A stretch of 64,000 nt of DNA from Desulfatirhabdium butyrativorans DSM 18734 (lineage in GTDB: Bacteria; Desulfobacterota; Desulfobacteria; Desulfobacterales; Desulfatirhabdiaceae), in assembly GCF_000429925.1 (NCBI RefSeq), contig NZ_KE386985.1, forward strand, positions 59,225-123,224, read 5' to 3'. Below are positions 16,188 through 24,684 of the stretch, piece after piece. Every line of letters starts with the position of its first letter. Position 1 is the first letter of the stretch. The position numbers and the translations under genes were made by a program. Below the pieces are notes generated by a model. The model had not been told where the DNA came from and ran no database searches. It saw nothing but the letters and a program-made list of their open reading frames with translations.

Positions 16188-17930
16188 ATGAAACGCATGC
16201 TTGCCATCTTTGGCGTTATGGTGTCAATCGGTTGGATATGTTGCGTTACGGTGTATGCCGAAACGATCTGGTGCAATCCGGCCAATATCGGCACACAGAA
16301 CGGGAAGAGCAAGGCTACCGGAATTCGAACCTTGTGGGATGCCATGCAACAGATGACGCCAGGCGACACGGTGAAAATCGCCAACGGCGACTGGAGCCGG
16401 AACCATCCCGGGATGACGATCGAGGGTGCGGAGCATTTGCCTGCTCCGGGAATCAACTACGACATGATGAGTGCCATCGAGGCGGAAACCGACTGGCAGG
16501 TGAAGCTTCCGGCCATCAAGGATCTCGGAACCGGCCGATCCTATGTGCGGCTGCGGGGGCTTGTCGTCAACCAGGAATTCACCACACTCTACGGATGGAC
16601 GAACAGCAAAATCTACCGATGCGGCTTTCTGGGCGCCAAACAGGATGGGAACGTCGCCACCTTCGCCCTGTTCAAGGCCAGCTACAACGTTGTCGAAGAG
16701 TGCATCGCCTGGGGGGGCGGCAGGTACAAATTCATCGATTATCACGGAAACCACAACATATTCCGGCGTTGTGTGGCCCGGCACGACTGGTATATTTCCC
16801 CTTCCTGGGCAGGGCAGGAATGCAATTTCCGCGGATATGGCTGCCAGAACTCGGCCTGGCAGAATTGTATCTCCATCGATTCCGACCGGGAGATGTACCA
16901 GACCCCGGCATCGAAGGAAGACGCTGATTTCTGGATCGGAGATCAGTCCGGAGCAGGCGGAAATGTCATCACCGGCTGCATCGTCCTGCACGGGATGTAT
17001 CAGGGCTATTATCTTGCCGGGCCGAATGAAAAGCCGCTGTCCGTCACGCTGACCCATTCGATTGCCGTCGGCCCATCGCTCGTCGGGCAGGAGTACCTCA
17101 CCGGAGCCGTCACCTTCGGCACGGTGGATGCCCGCATCGAAAACAGTCTGTTCTGGGATTACCACAGAGGGGTTCAGCATGCCATCAGCCACAACAAGGA
17201 AATCGGAGGTCTTGTGCTGCGAAACAGCGTGTTCCGCAATGTCGGCAAGCTGAACGCCAAGGGGCTCAAGGCGCAAAACAACCTCTATTTCGAAGCGGCA
17301 TCCGCTGGCTACGGTTCGGGATCGCTCGAGCTCGATCCGCTGCAGAACGGGTTTTCCTATCCCTGCATGCCGGATCCTGGATCGAAGGCGGCAACGATGG
17401 GCTGCGGCCCCACCATCCTCAAGCGCATCGGCAAACCCCTTGCCGCCATGGACGAACCGGGGTGGGATGCGCTGACCGACGAGAACCTGTGGCCGTTTCC
17501 CAACGAAGCCATCATCGGCGGACTCATGCAGCAGACCGTGGAAGGGGTGAGCGGGATCTACGGGTTTACGGCAGGCGGCCAGACCCTGACCAGTTATATC
17601 TGGGGCGTTTTCGGAAAGACCGTTCCGCCCTTCCTGACAAAAGGGGTGGCCGGAAACGGGAAGGTACTGCTCCAATGGGGCCGCGTGGCGCCTGCAACCG
17701 AAAAAGGCTTGACGGGATACCGGATCTACGAGGTTTCGGGCAAGACGCCCGTCTTGCTGAAAACCCTTGCCGGAAAAGCCTACGATGGGGTGCTGCTGAC
17801 TGGGCTTGAGAACGGCAAACGGTACAACCTCACGGTCACGGCAGTAGACGCCGAAAAGGGTGAAAGCGGATGGGTCTACAGCATTCCGCTGCAGCCCGAG
17901 GCGAACCTGCCGGAGATTATCCTAAAATGA
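16188..17930 (+). CDS. Exported right-handed beta-helix protein with C-terminal fibronectin III domain
   Basis: 580 residues. A Sec signal peptide (MKRMLAIFGVMVSIGWICC, cleavage likely after VYA at about 24) precedes a chondroitinase/pectate-lyase-like parallel beta-helix, seen as repeating short turns (SYVRLRGLVVNQEF, SYNVVEECIAWGGG, NHNIFRRCVARHDW, NSAWQNCISIDSD). Residues about 480-575 look like a fibronectin III module (GNGKVLLQWGRV ... LTGYRIYEVSG ... RYNLTVTAVDAEKGES). Likely periplasmic or extracellular, binding or cleaving the polysaccharide made by the preceding genes; no catalytic residues can be assigned by eye. GGAG lies 9 nt before the ATG. It closes the locus. Confidence 0.82.
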   Translation: MKRMLAIFGVMVSIGWICCVTVYAETIWCNPANIGTQNGKSKATGIRTLWDAMQQMTPGDTVKIANGDWSRNHPGMTIEGAEHLPAPGINYDMMSAIEAETDWQVKLPAIKDLGTGRSYVRLRGLVVNQEFTTLYGWTNSKIYRCGFLGAKQDGNVATFALFKASYNVVEECIAWGGGRYKFIDYHGNHNIFRRCVARHDWYISPSWAGQECNFRGYGCQNSAWQNCISIDSDREMYQTPASKEDADFWIGDQSGAGGNVITGCIVLHGMYQGYYLAGPNEKPLSVTLTHSIAVGPSLVGQEYLTGAVTFGTVDARIENSLFWDYHRGVQHAISHNKEIGGLVLRNSVFRNVGKLNAKGLKAQNNLYFEAASAGYGSGSLELDPLQNGFSYPCMPDPGSKAATMGCGPTILKRIGKPLAAMDEPGWDALTDENLWPFPNEAIIGGLMQQTVEGVSGIYGFTAGGQTLTSYIWGVFGKTVPPFLTKGVAGNGKVLLQWGRVAPATEKGLTGYRIYEVSGKTPVLLKTLAGKAYDGVLLTGLENGKRYNLTVTAVDAEKGESGWVYSIPLQPEANLPEIILK

Positions 17931-18477
17931 ATGACATGATGCGGCAGGTACAACCCGATGAGATGAAACCTTTGCCCTGTTCAGGGAAAAAGGGGAGCCA
18001 ATTGCAAAACCAGCATATTTCGTGCCTGAACGGAAAACCCCTGTTTGGATCAGCGCGCCGCCTGCGGGCAGGCAATTTTGCGATACAGCGTCGAAACTCA
18101 GCCGTCCGATATCGTAAGGGCCGGGCGAGTCCGGGTTCATCCAGAAAAGCCGAATCCAATGCATGAGGGGTTTATATCCTGCTTTCTCCTTGAGAACGCC
18201 CGGCCCAATCACGCCTTTGGCGTGATCTCCGGCGGCTTCAAACAACTTTCCGCTGCAGCATCAAAAGGCGTACCCCGCCCCATACTCAGGCCCGAAAGCA
18301 CCCCAAAATCGGAGGCAGAACGACTTTTTGCGATTCCATCAAGGTTGACCTTTCTGGTTATTCGGCCGCCATCGATTTATACCAGCGAACCAGAGGTCAA
18401 CCGTTGGTATGAAGCGGTGTTCGGCAATGTGCTTTTTATACGGGTTCTTCTTTGGCTTTCACAGCTGCTCGTTGAGG
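17931..18477. other. Repeat-filled intergenic region
   Basis: This 547-bp gap lies between two convergent genes. It contains MITE copy C at 18022-18260. Short reading frames on either strand here translate repeat sequence and match those of the other copies. Beyond the repeat (18261-18477) no gene or clear terminator was recognised. Confidence 0.6.
18022..18260 (+). repeat. MITE-like repeat, long form lacking right end (copy C)
   Basis: It begins with the intact terminal repeat GTGCCTGAACGGAAAACCC and follows the long copy at 48933-49245 through GCGGGCAGGCAATTTTGCG, CAGAAAAGCCGAATCCAATG and the ATCACGCC-TTT-GGCGTGAT hairpin. Similarity fades after about 18260, and no right terminal repeat is found. 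Confidence 0.8.
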
Positions 18478-20670
18478 TTATCCGGATTGAATCAAATACG
18501 CGTAAAGTTCCAATGCCAGGTTCGGGTTCTCCTGTTCGAGGAGGATTCGCCCTTCGGCGGACAACAGCGCCAAATGACAATCCGAGTCGGCACGAATGGC
18601 GGCGGAGGATGCATATGGACCGAAAGCCGCAGGGGCTGCGATGACATCTCCCTGCGTCAGGCTTCGTATCCGGACATCTTGATCCGAATCCATTTCGGTA
18701 GCTGTGCCGAGAGTGATCAAGAGAAGTCCGGGACTTTGTTCTCCTTTTGCAAGGATGGTGTTTCCGGCAGGAATGACTCGTTTCTCCAGCCAGGGTTCGA
18801 GACGATCCACCAGATTTTCGAAGCGTTCTTGGTGTTGCAGATGGCTCATGATATCATCGACCGATTGATGAAAAAGCATGTCCCGCAGCGATGCTTCTTC
18901 TGCATCGGTTAGCGGCTTCTCTTCGATAAGGCGATCTTCGCACCATTCCAGCCCTTCATCGAGATGATCGAAGAAAATGATATTTGCTATGGCTTTCGGT
19001 GACAGATTGTGTTTCAGTGCTTTCATCAAATATTTTGGAGCAGCCGTGATGATCAGTTTGGTCTGCTGCGCCATGGCATTGATCGAAAAGCGATGAAAGT
19101 GGTTCACAGCAGAAATGTCGAAACCGGAGACGTGCTTAAAATCGAGAAGGATGAAATCCGGAACAGGCGTAGCGGTCAGGGCGTTTTTGAGCGAATCGAT
19201 GAGGATCGTGGCGGAACCGAAAAAAATGTAACCGCACAGCTCAAAAACCCGGATCCTGTCGCCTTTCAGGTAGATCAGCTTGCGGTGTGGGATGGGGCGC
19301 TCTTTCAGGCTTGGCCGTTTGCGTGCGGTGGATTCGGATTGGATCACGGAAATGCTGCTGAAGCGAATGACGAAAAAGATCACCGATGCGATCAGTCCTA
19401 CGGCAACGCCGTGCAGGAAACCGAAAATTCCGATCACCAGAAAGATGATGCACAGGATCAGGTAATCGGGCAATGGGAGTCGCTTGCGACCTTCGTAGAT
19501 CCATTCATGAATGAGACTGCATCCGAGAAACAGCAGCATTCCACCCAACAACGATTTTGGAAAATATTCCAGCGTTCTACCGCCGAAAATCAAGACGCCG
19601 CCAACGATCAGTCCCGTCAGGATTCCCGTAAATCTGGATGGAGCGCCCGTTTTTTGTCCGAGAAGGGTCAGGGAGACTGCCGGATATCCCGGGAAACTGC
19701 CTCCGAGGCTTACCAGACAATTTCCCATGCCGCAGACAGCAAATTCCCGGTTGATGTCCGTCTCTTTTCCCACAGCAAGCTCAAGCCCGCTCGAATTGAG
19801 CATCATGCCGATCACGGTGATCAAAACGACCGAGAACATGTTGGGCAATTGTTGCAACAGCACGGACCACTGGATCAGGGACAGATCGTTCAGAGTGTAT
19901 GGAGGCCACAACCCATTGGCTGGAACGCCGGATACCAAAAGCCCGGCAGTTCTGGCCGCATCCGCAGACATCCCGCAAACCGCAAAGGCGATATAGTAGA
20001 GCACGACACTGGTGACCAGCGATGCCGGCAAAATGAGAAAGTGAGGATATCGCATCGTCACTACGAAAAGAGCCACACCGTAGACCACGCCGGGTATCCA
20101 TTTAATCATCATATCGCTGGAGACCAACAGTGGAATCGTGTGAATGGAGATCGGCATGTCACACATCACGGATAAACCTCCCGTGATAAAAAGGTAGCCT
20201 GTTCCGGCGAGAAAGCCCCCAACAACGGGAAAGGGAATGAAACGGAGCAGGTTGGCCAATCGGAATCTGCCGATCAGGATAAAGACAACGCCCGTAAGCA
20301 AGGAAGACAGGGCAAGTGCTGCAGCCACATGGATGTATTTGACCTCCATCGGGGTTTGTTGCCCGAGGGTTGCGGAAATGGCGAGTGCGATGGCGGCGAG
20401 AACGGCTGCCGGAGCGTCCTGGGGCAACGAAAGCACAGACTTGAAAGAACTGGTCAAGGCGCCGAAGAGACACAGCAGGAATCCGCCACAGAGGGTAAGG
20501 CTTGCGCCACGAGTGGCCAGGCTGGAAAGATCCCCGGAAAAGATCATGGCAGCAAACGAAAGCTCGAAAATGATCTCCAGGATGGATACGACAACCGCAG
20601 TGCTGGCGGCAGGGATGATCCTTCCGGAGGTGATATCCGAAAACAATTCTGAAAGCAGTGAGGTTTTCAT
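18478..20670 (-). CDS. SulP-family anion transporter with STAS and cyclic-nucleotide-binding domains
   Basis: 730 residues. About 12 membrane segments of the SulP/SLC26 core occupy residues 15-440 (PQDAPAAVLAAIALAISATL; RFIPFPVVGGFLAGTGYLF; GSFPGYPAVSLTLLG). A STAS domain follows (about 465-575: FELCGYIFFGSATILIDSL, FILLDFKHVSGFDISAV), then a cyclic-nucleotide-binding-like domain (about 620-725: KRVIPAGNTILAKGEQSPG, LTQGDVIAAPAAFG). Family members carry sulfate, bicarbonate or other anions; which one cannot be told. The added effector domain suggests gating by a nucleotide or other small ligand. Divergent from the Fic gene. Confidence 0.9.
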   Translation of the reverse strand: MKTSLLSELFSDITSGRIIPAASTAVVVSILEIIFELSFAAMIFSGDLSSLATRGASLTLCGGFLLCLFGALTSSFKSVLSLPQDAPAAVLAAIALAISATLGQQTPMEVKYIHVAAALALSSLLTGVVFILIGRFRLANLLRFIPFPVVGGFLAGTGYLFITGGLSVMCDMPISIHTIPLLVSSDMMIKWIPGVVYGVALFVVTMRYPHFLILPASLVTSVVLYYIAFAVCGMSADAARTAGLLVSGVPANGLWPPYTLNDLSLIQWSVLLQQLPNMFSVVLITVIGMMLNSSGLELAVGKETDINREFAVCGMGNCLVSLGGSFPGYPAVSLTLLGQKTGAPSRFTGILTGLIVGGVLIFGGRTLEYFPKSLLGGMLLFLGCSLIHEWIYEGRKRLPLPDYLILCIIFLVIGIFGFLHGVAVGLIASVIFFVIRFSSISVIQSESTARKRPSLKERPIPHRKLIYLKGDRIRVFELCGYIFFGSATILIDSLKNALTATPVPDFILLDFKHVSGFDISAVNHFHRFSINAMAQQTKLIITAAPKYLMKALKHNLSPKAIANIIFFDHLDEGLEWCEDRLIEEKPLTDAEEASLRDMLFHQSVDDIMSHLQHQERFENLVDRLEPWLEKRVIPAGNTILAKGEQSPGLLLITLGTATEMDSDQDVRIRSLTQGDVIAAPAAFGPYASSAAIRADSDCHLALLSAEGRILLEQENPNLALELYAYLIQSG

Positions 20671-20857
20671 CCATTCCTCTCTGTGCCAGGATGGTTGTCG
20701 GCGGCTGTGGTGTGAAGGTGATCAGCTGCTTCGCAAAGCACCAGACGTCCTTCTGTCGAAAGTACTTCATTGCAAAAAAATCGGTAAATGGCAACCTTTT
20801 TGCCAAACCGCCAGGAAATGACAACCCGTCTGAATGTAAGGAGCTATCGATATCGCA

Positions 20858-21583
20858 ATGCAATATCCAGAAAGTCCTCTAAGGTTCCGGTGGCCGGATT
20901 GGGGTATTCGGACAACGACCGTTCCCGACATTGCCAGGGTTTGTTTTCGGGCGAAAAAAGCACTGGAGGGTATCGTTTACGATACGGTACACTTGGAAGG
21001 AAACCCGTTTACCTTTCCGGAAGTAAAAACGCTTCTCGAGGGGATTACGGTCGGAGGGCACAAGCTCTCGGATGAACGTCAGGTGCTCAATCAGGCCAAA
21101 AGCTGGCATGTGCTGCTGAAGAAGGTGCAGCGAGGGGAATTTACCGTCGATCGAACCACATTCTGTGAGTTGCAGGCCATCGTTGCAGCCGAGGAAGCAT
21201 TGGAATGCGGGGTGTTTCGAACCGGACCGGTCTCCATCGTAGGAACCGAATATCAGCCGCCCGCTGCAGCCGAGCTGGATACCTTGTTCGATCAAGGGGT
21301 GGCGGCCTTGGAGAGCATTCAGCAACCCCATTGGAAAGGCATTCTGTTTTTCCTGTTCGGCAGCCTGAACCAGTTCTTCTGGGAAGGTAACAGGCGCACC
21401 TCACGCCTTGTCATGAACGGCATTCTGATGTCTTCCGGATACGATGTCATCAACATCCCCGCCAAGAAGCGCCTCGATTTCAACGAAAAAATGATGCGCT
21501 TCTATGAGAGTCAAGATGCAGCCGAAATGGTGGAGTTCCTGGTGGGCTGCTCACTGGACCCCGAATTGCGAATCGTCCGATGA
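20858..21583 (+). CDS. Fic-domain protein with Gln in place of the catalytic His
   Basis: 241 residues. The N terminus carries a class II Fic inhibitory motif, TVHLEGNPFT, with Glu47 in the T/SxxxEGN pattern. The Fic core motif, normally HPFxxGNGRxxR, reads QFFWEGNRRTSR at residues 172-183: Gln172 replaces the general-base His, while Glu176, Gly177, Asn178 and the last two Arg remain. Active Fic enzymes AMPylate proteins; without the His this one is either inactive, a regulator, or uses another mechanism. TAAGGAG is 14 nt before the ATG, a long spacing. Its 3' end is 18 bp from the convergent transferase gene. Confidence 0.85.
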   Translation: MQYPESPLRFRWPDWGIRTTTVPDIARVCFRAKKALEGIVYDTVHLEGNPFTFPEVKTLLEGITVGGHKLSDERQVLNQAKSWHVLLKKVQRGEFTVDRTTFCELQAIVAAEEALECGVFRTGPVSIVGTEYQPPAAAELDTLFDQGVAALESIQQPHWKGILFFLFGSLNQFFWEGNRRTSRLVMNGILMSSGYDVINIPAKKRLDFNEKMMRFYESQDAAEMVEFLVGCSLDPELRIVR

Positions 21584-21601
21584 TGCAGCGTTTCGAGCAT
21601 T

Positions 21602-22996
21602 CTACTCCCGATTGCCAACGCATCGTTCACGCATCCCTCGATACAACGCCGCCATTCGGCAAGGGTCCATATGGGCGACATAAGCGGCCAGCATGAGCTG
21701 GTTGATGAGGGTGGTTCGCAGAACGCCCAGTCGGTTCCATCGCCGGGCCGAAGTCCAGACCTTTTGCGGAATGATGGTTAGATTGCCTCGGTGTCTCAGG
21801 CGCAACACGAGCTCCAGGTCTTCAAAGATGTGCCAATTCACGCAGCCGCCCATCTCCAGGAAATCCCGTCTTCTCATGCTGAGAACCTGATCTCCATAAG
21901 GAAGCTTGAGAAGCCGTGAACGAATGTTGGCCAGACATGCCACCGCCCTGACACCGAGGCTGCCTCCCTCAATTGCCAGTTCGAAGGCGCATGCCGAAAT
22001 ATCGGGGTTCCGCAGCACCTGGGCGATTTCCTTTCCGAATCCATCGGGAAGACGGGTATCTGCATGCAGGAAGGCGAGGATTTCACCTTTGGCCTCCAGA
22101 GCTGCGGCATTCAGCTGCGCTCCTCGGCCGTAAGGAAACAAAAGGACCTTCGCGCCTGCCTCCTCGGCTCTTTCCCGTGTATCGTCTTCACTGGCACCAT
22201 CCGCCACGATCACCTCATCGGCGTCCTGAAACGCAACCCGGACGGTTTCGGCGATATGTCCTGCTTCGTTTCGCGTCGGAATGATCACCGTCATCCGGTT
22301 TTCGGAATACCACCCGATGGATTGGTACACATCAGCTGTCAGATCGTCCGGTCGGTCCACATCCGAGCGTGTCGGTAGCTCGAACAGCGATAGACCCTGA
22401 ACATGAATCCGGCTCCGGGTTTCGGCGTAGAGTTCCGGCATTCCCCAGGGCATTTCTTCGAAGAGACATGGGAAAGGTTTGCGCAGACCGATCAGGATAT
22501 ATCCTCCGTCCTGAACCGGGCCCAGAACGACATCATGGGTATCCAGCGCTGAAAAGGCCTGCCGAATCGATTCGATCCCCAACTGAGGGCAGTCACATCC
22601 GGCGAGAATGACGCGGTCGGCCCCGGTGTTGAAAGCCATCCGAAAGGCGTGGGCCATCCGTTCTCCCAGATCCGTCCCCTTCTGGGGATGGAAGGCGAGC
22701 CCCTTGCCCAGCCAACGCCGAAACACCCGATCGTTGCCGTCTTCATGGAAAACGTCGATGGTCGCTTGAATCTCGGATGCAACGCAACGGGCTGTCGCAA
22801 CCGTCCTGCCTGTGAGGCTTTTCTGAAGCGATGCCGCCCCTGCCGCTCCCAGAAGCGGAATCATGCGCGTTTTCGTCGATCCCGGAGCCGGAAACCGGGA
22901 AAAGAGGATCAGGCGGCGATTGCCTGTCGACGGTTGGACCATCCCGAAGGATGTTTCGGCGGGGATACAGACGGCTGTCGTTCTGTCGGTAGGCAT
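21602..22996 (-). CDS. Fused rSAM/selenodomain-associated transferase 1 and transferase 2
   Basis: 464 residues joining two families that are usually separate. Residues about 25-225 match transferase 1 (TIGR04282, DUF2064, CofC-like): LILFSRFPAPGSTKTRM, GTDLGERMAHAF, DRVILAGCDCPQL, VLGPVQDGGYILIGL. Residues about 233-455 match transferase 2 (TIGR04283, family 2 glycosyltransferase): MTVIIPTRNEAGHIAETV, EVIVADGASEDDT, GRGAQLNAAALEAKG, FLHADTRLPDGF. Both are named for co-occurrence with the radical SAM/selenodomain system, present here 3 kb upstream in the same direction. Product unknown; a glycosylated arsenic or selenium compound has been suggested for the pathway. Its ATG overlaps the stop of the hydroxylase gene by one base. 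Confidence 0.9.
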   Translation of the reverse strand: MPTDRTTAVCIPAETSFGMVQPSTGNRRLILFSRFPAPGSTKTRMIPLLGAAGAASLQKSLTGRTVATARCVASEIQATIDVFHEDGNDRVFRRWLGKGLAFHPQKGTDLGERMAHAFRMAFNTGADRVILAGCDCPQLGIESIRQAFSALDTHDVVLGPVQDGGYILIGLRKPFPCLFEEMPWGMPELYAETRSRIHVQGLSLFELPTRSDVDRPDDLTADVYQSIGWYSENRMTVIIPTRNEAGHIAETVRVAFQDADEVIVADGASEDDTRERAEEAGAKVLLFPYGRGAQLNAAALEAKGEILAFLHADTRLPDGFGKEIAQVLRNPDISACAFELAIEGGSLGVRAVACLANIRSRLLKLPYGDQVLSMRRRDFLEMGGCVNWHIFEDLELVLRLRHRGNLTIIPQKVWTSARRWNRLGVLRTTLINQLMLAAYVAHMDPCRMAALYRGMRERCVGNRE

Positions 22997-23853
22997 TACG
23001 GGTTTCGTCTGCTGTTTCGCAGCTTTTTCGGATCGCCGCCGATCCGGTTCAGGGAATAGGCACCCGGATTCGCCGTCAGCGGAAGGATCAGCAATTTTCC
23101 CAGAAAAAGTTCGGCTTCGTTGCGAAACGGGGCAATTCCCAGGGGCATCATTTCATGGTCCAGGATCGGTTGATCCCGATAGGTGCCAAACAACCTGTCC
23201 CACCAGGGCAGGTTGAAGCCGAAGTTGCTGTTCGTCTCGCGGATGGTGACCGAATGGTGCACCCGATGCATGTCGGGTGTTACGACCAGGAGCCGCAGGA
23301 TACGATCTACAGAAAGGGGAAGCGCGATATTGCCGTGGTTGAACATGGCGGTTCCATTCAGGAGAATCTCGAAGATCAGAACGGACCGAACGGATGGCCC
23401 CAATGCAGCGACGGCCGTCATCTTGATGAGCATGGAAACCAGGATTTCAATGGGATGAAACCGAAGCCCCGTGGTCAAATCCAGCTCCATATCCGTATGA
23501 TGCACCAGATGGAGGCGCCACAGGAGGGGGGTGGCATGAAACATCAGGTGCTGAAGGTACACGACCATATCCAGCAGTACGACAGCCAGGATCGTTTCCA
23601 GTGGTTCGGGCAACGGCAGGTGGTTGAAAAGGCCCCAGCCCGAAGCATGGGCCTGCATGGCAACTCCTACAGCAGCCGTCGGCATCAGGATCCGAACCGC
23701 CAGGACATCCATCAGCGCCAATCCGAGGTTGCTCGTCCATCGTCTGGACCTGGGAAAACGACGCTTCCGGCGAGGAAAGAGGATTTCCCAGGTACCGATG
23801 AGGCCAAACAAAGCGCCGAAACAGACGAGTCGCAGCAAAGGCTCGGATGTCAT
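22996..23853 (-). CDS. Sterol desaturase / fatty acid hydroxylase superfamily membrane protein
   Basis: 285 residues with three or four membrane segments and the di-iron histidine boxes of the superfamily: HLMFH, then HLVHHTDMELD, then HRVHHS. Such enzymes hydroxylate or desaturate lipids with O2, which is notable in a presumably anaerobic host. It overlaps the regulator gene (ATGA at 23850-23853) and the transferase gene by one base, so the three are co-translated. The context suggests that the substrate is a lipid made or decorated by the rSAM/selenodomain pathway; this is inference. Confidence 0.87.
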   Translation of the reverse strand: MTSEPLLRLVCFGALFGLIGTWEILFPRRKRRFPRSRRWTSNLGLALMDVLAVRILMPTAAVGVAMQAHASGWGLFNHLPLPEPLETILAVVLLDMVVYLQHLMFHATPLLWRLHLVHHTDMELDLTTGLRFHPIEILVSMLIKMTAVAALGPSVRSVLIFEILLNGTAMFNHGNIALPLSVDRILRLLVVTPDMHRVHHSVTIRETNSNFGFNLPWWDRLFGTYRDQPILDHEMMPLGIAPFRNEAELFLGKLLILPLTANPGAYSLNRIGGDPKKLRNSRRNP

Positions 23854-24641
23854 ACCGATTCATTTCCCGTCAAATGCACATGGTGAGCGTCCACTGTCTC
23901 CTTCACTGCTTTGTCCCGATGATACGGACTCTCTTTCAGCACCCCTCGATACAACAGATGGTCATGCAGTTCAATAGCCGTCATCGCTACCTGAGCCGAA
24001 AACTGGGACAAAGGGTACTGGCACAGCAGCAAAGCCCCGGGCCGGATGCGCGCCTGAGCAGCGCTTTCGAGCTGCCGAATCTGATCGAAAGACCAGCCTC
24101 GCTCCAGTGTCCATGACATCTCCCCGAACAGCCGAAACCTGCCGGACGTATTGCAGGCAATGTCGGTGATCATTTCGATCTGATCGCCCACACTCGGTCG
24201 GCCGCTGCGGACATGCAATCTGCCGATATCTCGATACCTCCGGACATCGATCTGCCGCTTCTCCAAAAGCTGTATCAATGCATCGCGAACAGTTTCCGGG
24301 CAGACCATCATCACGGTTTCCTCATGGATCAAGCCTTCGGCAATATAGGATGTTGCAACGCTCATGGACTCGTCATCGTCTGGGCTCAGATGGGTCAGAT
24401 GAGAGCCGTCCGGCACCGAAAGGCCGTCCGTGCCCAGTGCCACATCGAAAGATGGTACGGTGGTGTCCGGAGTGCGCTGCAGGTAGTGTTCGAGGTCCGA
24501 CATTCGGAACCTTCGGGCCTTTCGGCCTCCGATGCGATAGCAGGGAAGCGATCCATCGTTGGTCCAGCGTCGAATGGTCATTTCGGATACATGAAGATAG
24601 GTCGCTGCTTCCCGTATATTGAGCAGGCGTTCCAATGCCAC
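23850..24641 (-). CDS. Excisionase-type HTH protein with MEDS (DcmR-like) sensory domain
   Basis: 263 residues. Residues 5-55 are a MerR/excisionase-like helix-turn-helix (LNIREAATYLHVSEMTIRRW, RKARRFRMSDLEHYL). Residues about 80-240 match the MEDS domain, named for methanogens and methylotrophs and found in DcmR (HLTHLSPDDDESMSVATSYI, MVCPETVRDALIQLLE, RIRPGALLLCQYPLSQF). It probably regulates this operon in response to an unidentified ligand. AGGAGG sits so close to the GTG at 24641 that the TTG two codons later (24635) may be the real start. Located 43 bp after the selenoprotein gene. Confidence 0.82.
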   Translation of the reverse strand: MALERLLNIREAATYLHVSEMTIRRWTNDGSLPCYRIGGRKARRFRMSDLEHYLQRTPDTTVPSFDVALGTDGLSVPDGSHLTHLSPDDDESMSVATSYIAEGLIHEETVMMVCPETVRDALIQLLEKRQIDVRRYRDIGRLHVRSGRPSVGDQIEMITDIACNTSGRFRLFGEMSWTLERGWSFDQIRQLESAAQARIRPGALLLCQYPLSQFSAQVAMTAIELHDHLLYRGVLKESPYHRDKAVKETVDAHHVHLTGNESV

Positions 24642-24684
24642 CTCCTATGCCGCTTGATCAAGCGACGCTTTGCGGATGAAGATC

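Noticed and set aside
17917-18245. Minus-strand frames of 80 and 107 codons sharing sequence with frames at 48888-49190
   Set aside because: The shared protein sequence reflects DNA repeat copies, not a gene family; the frames end at different repeat borders.
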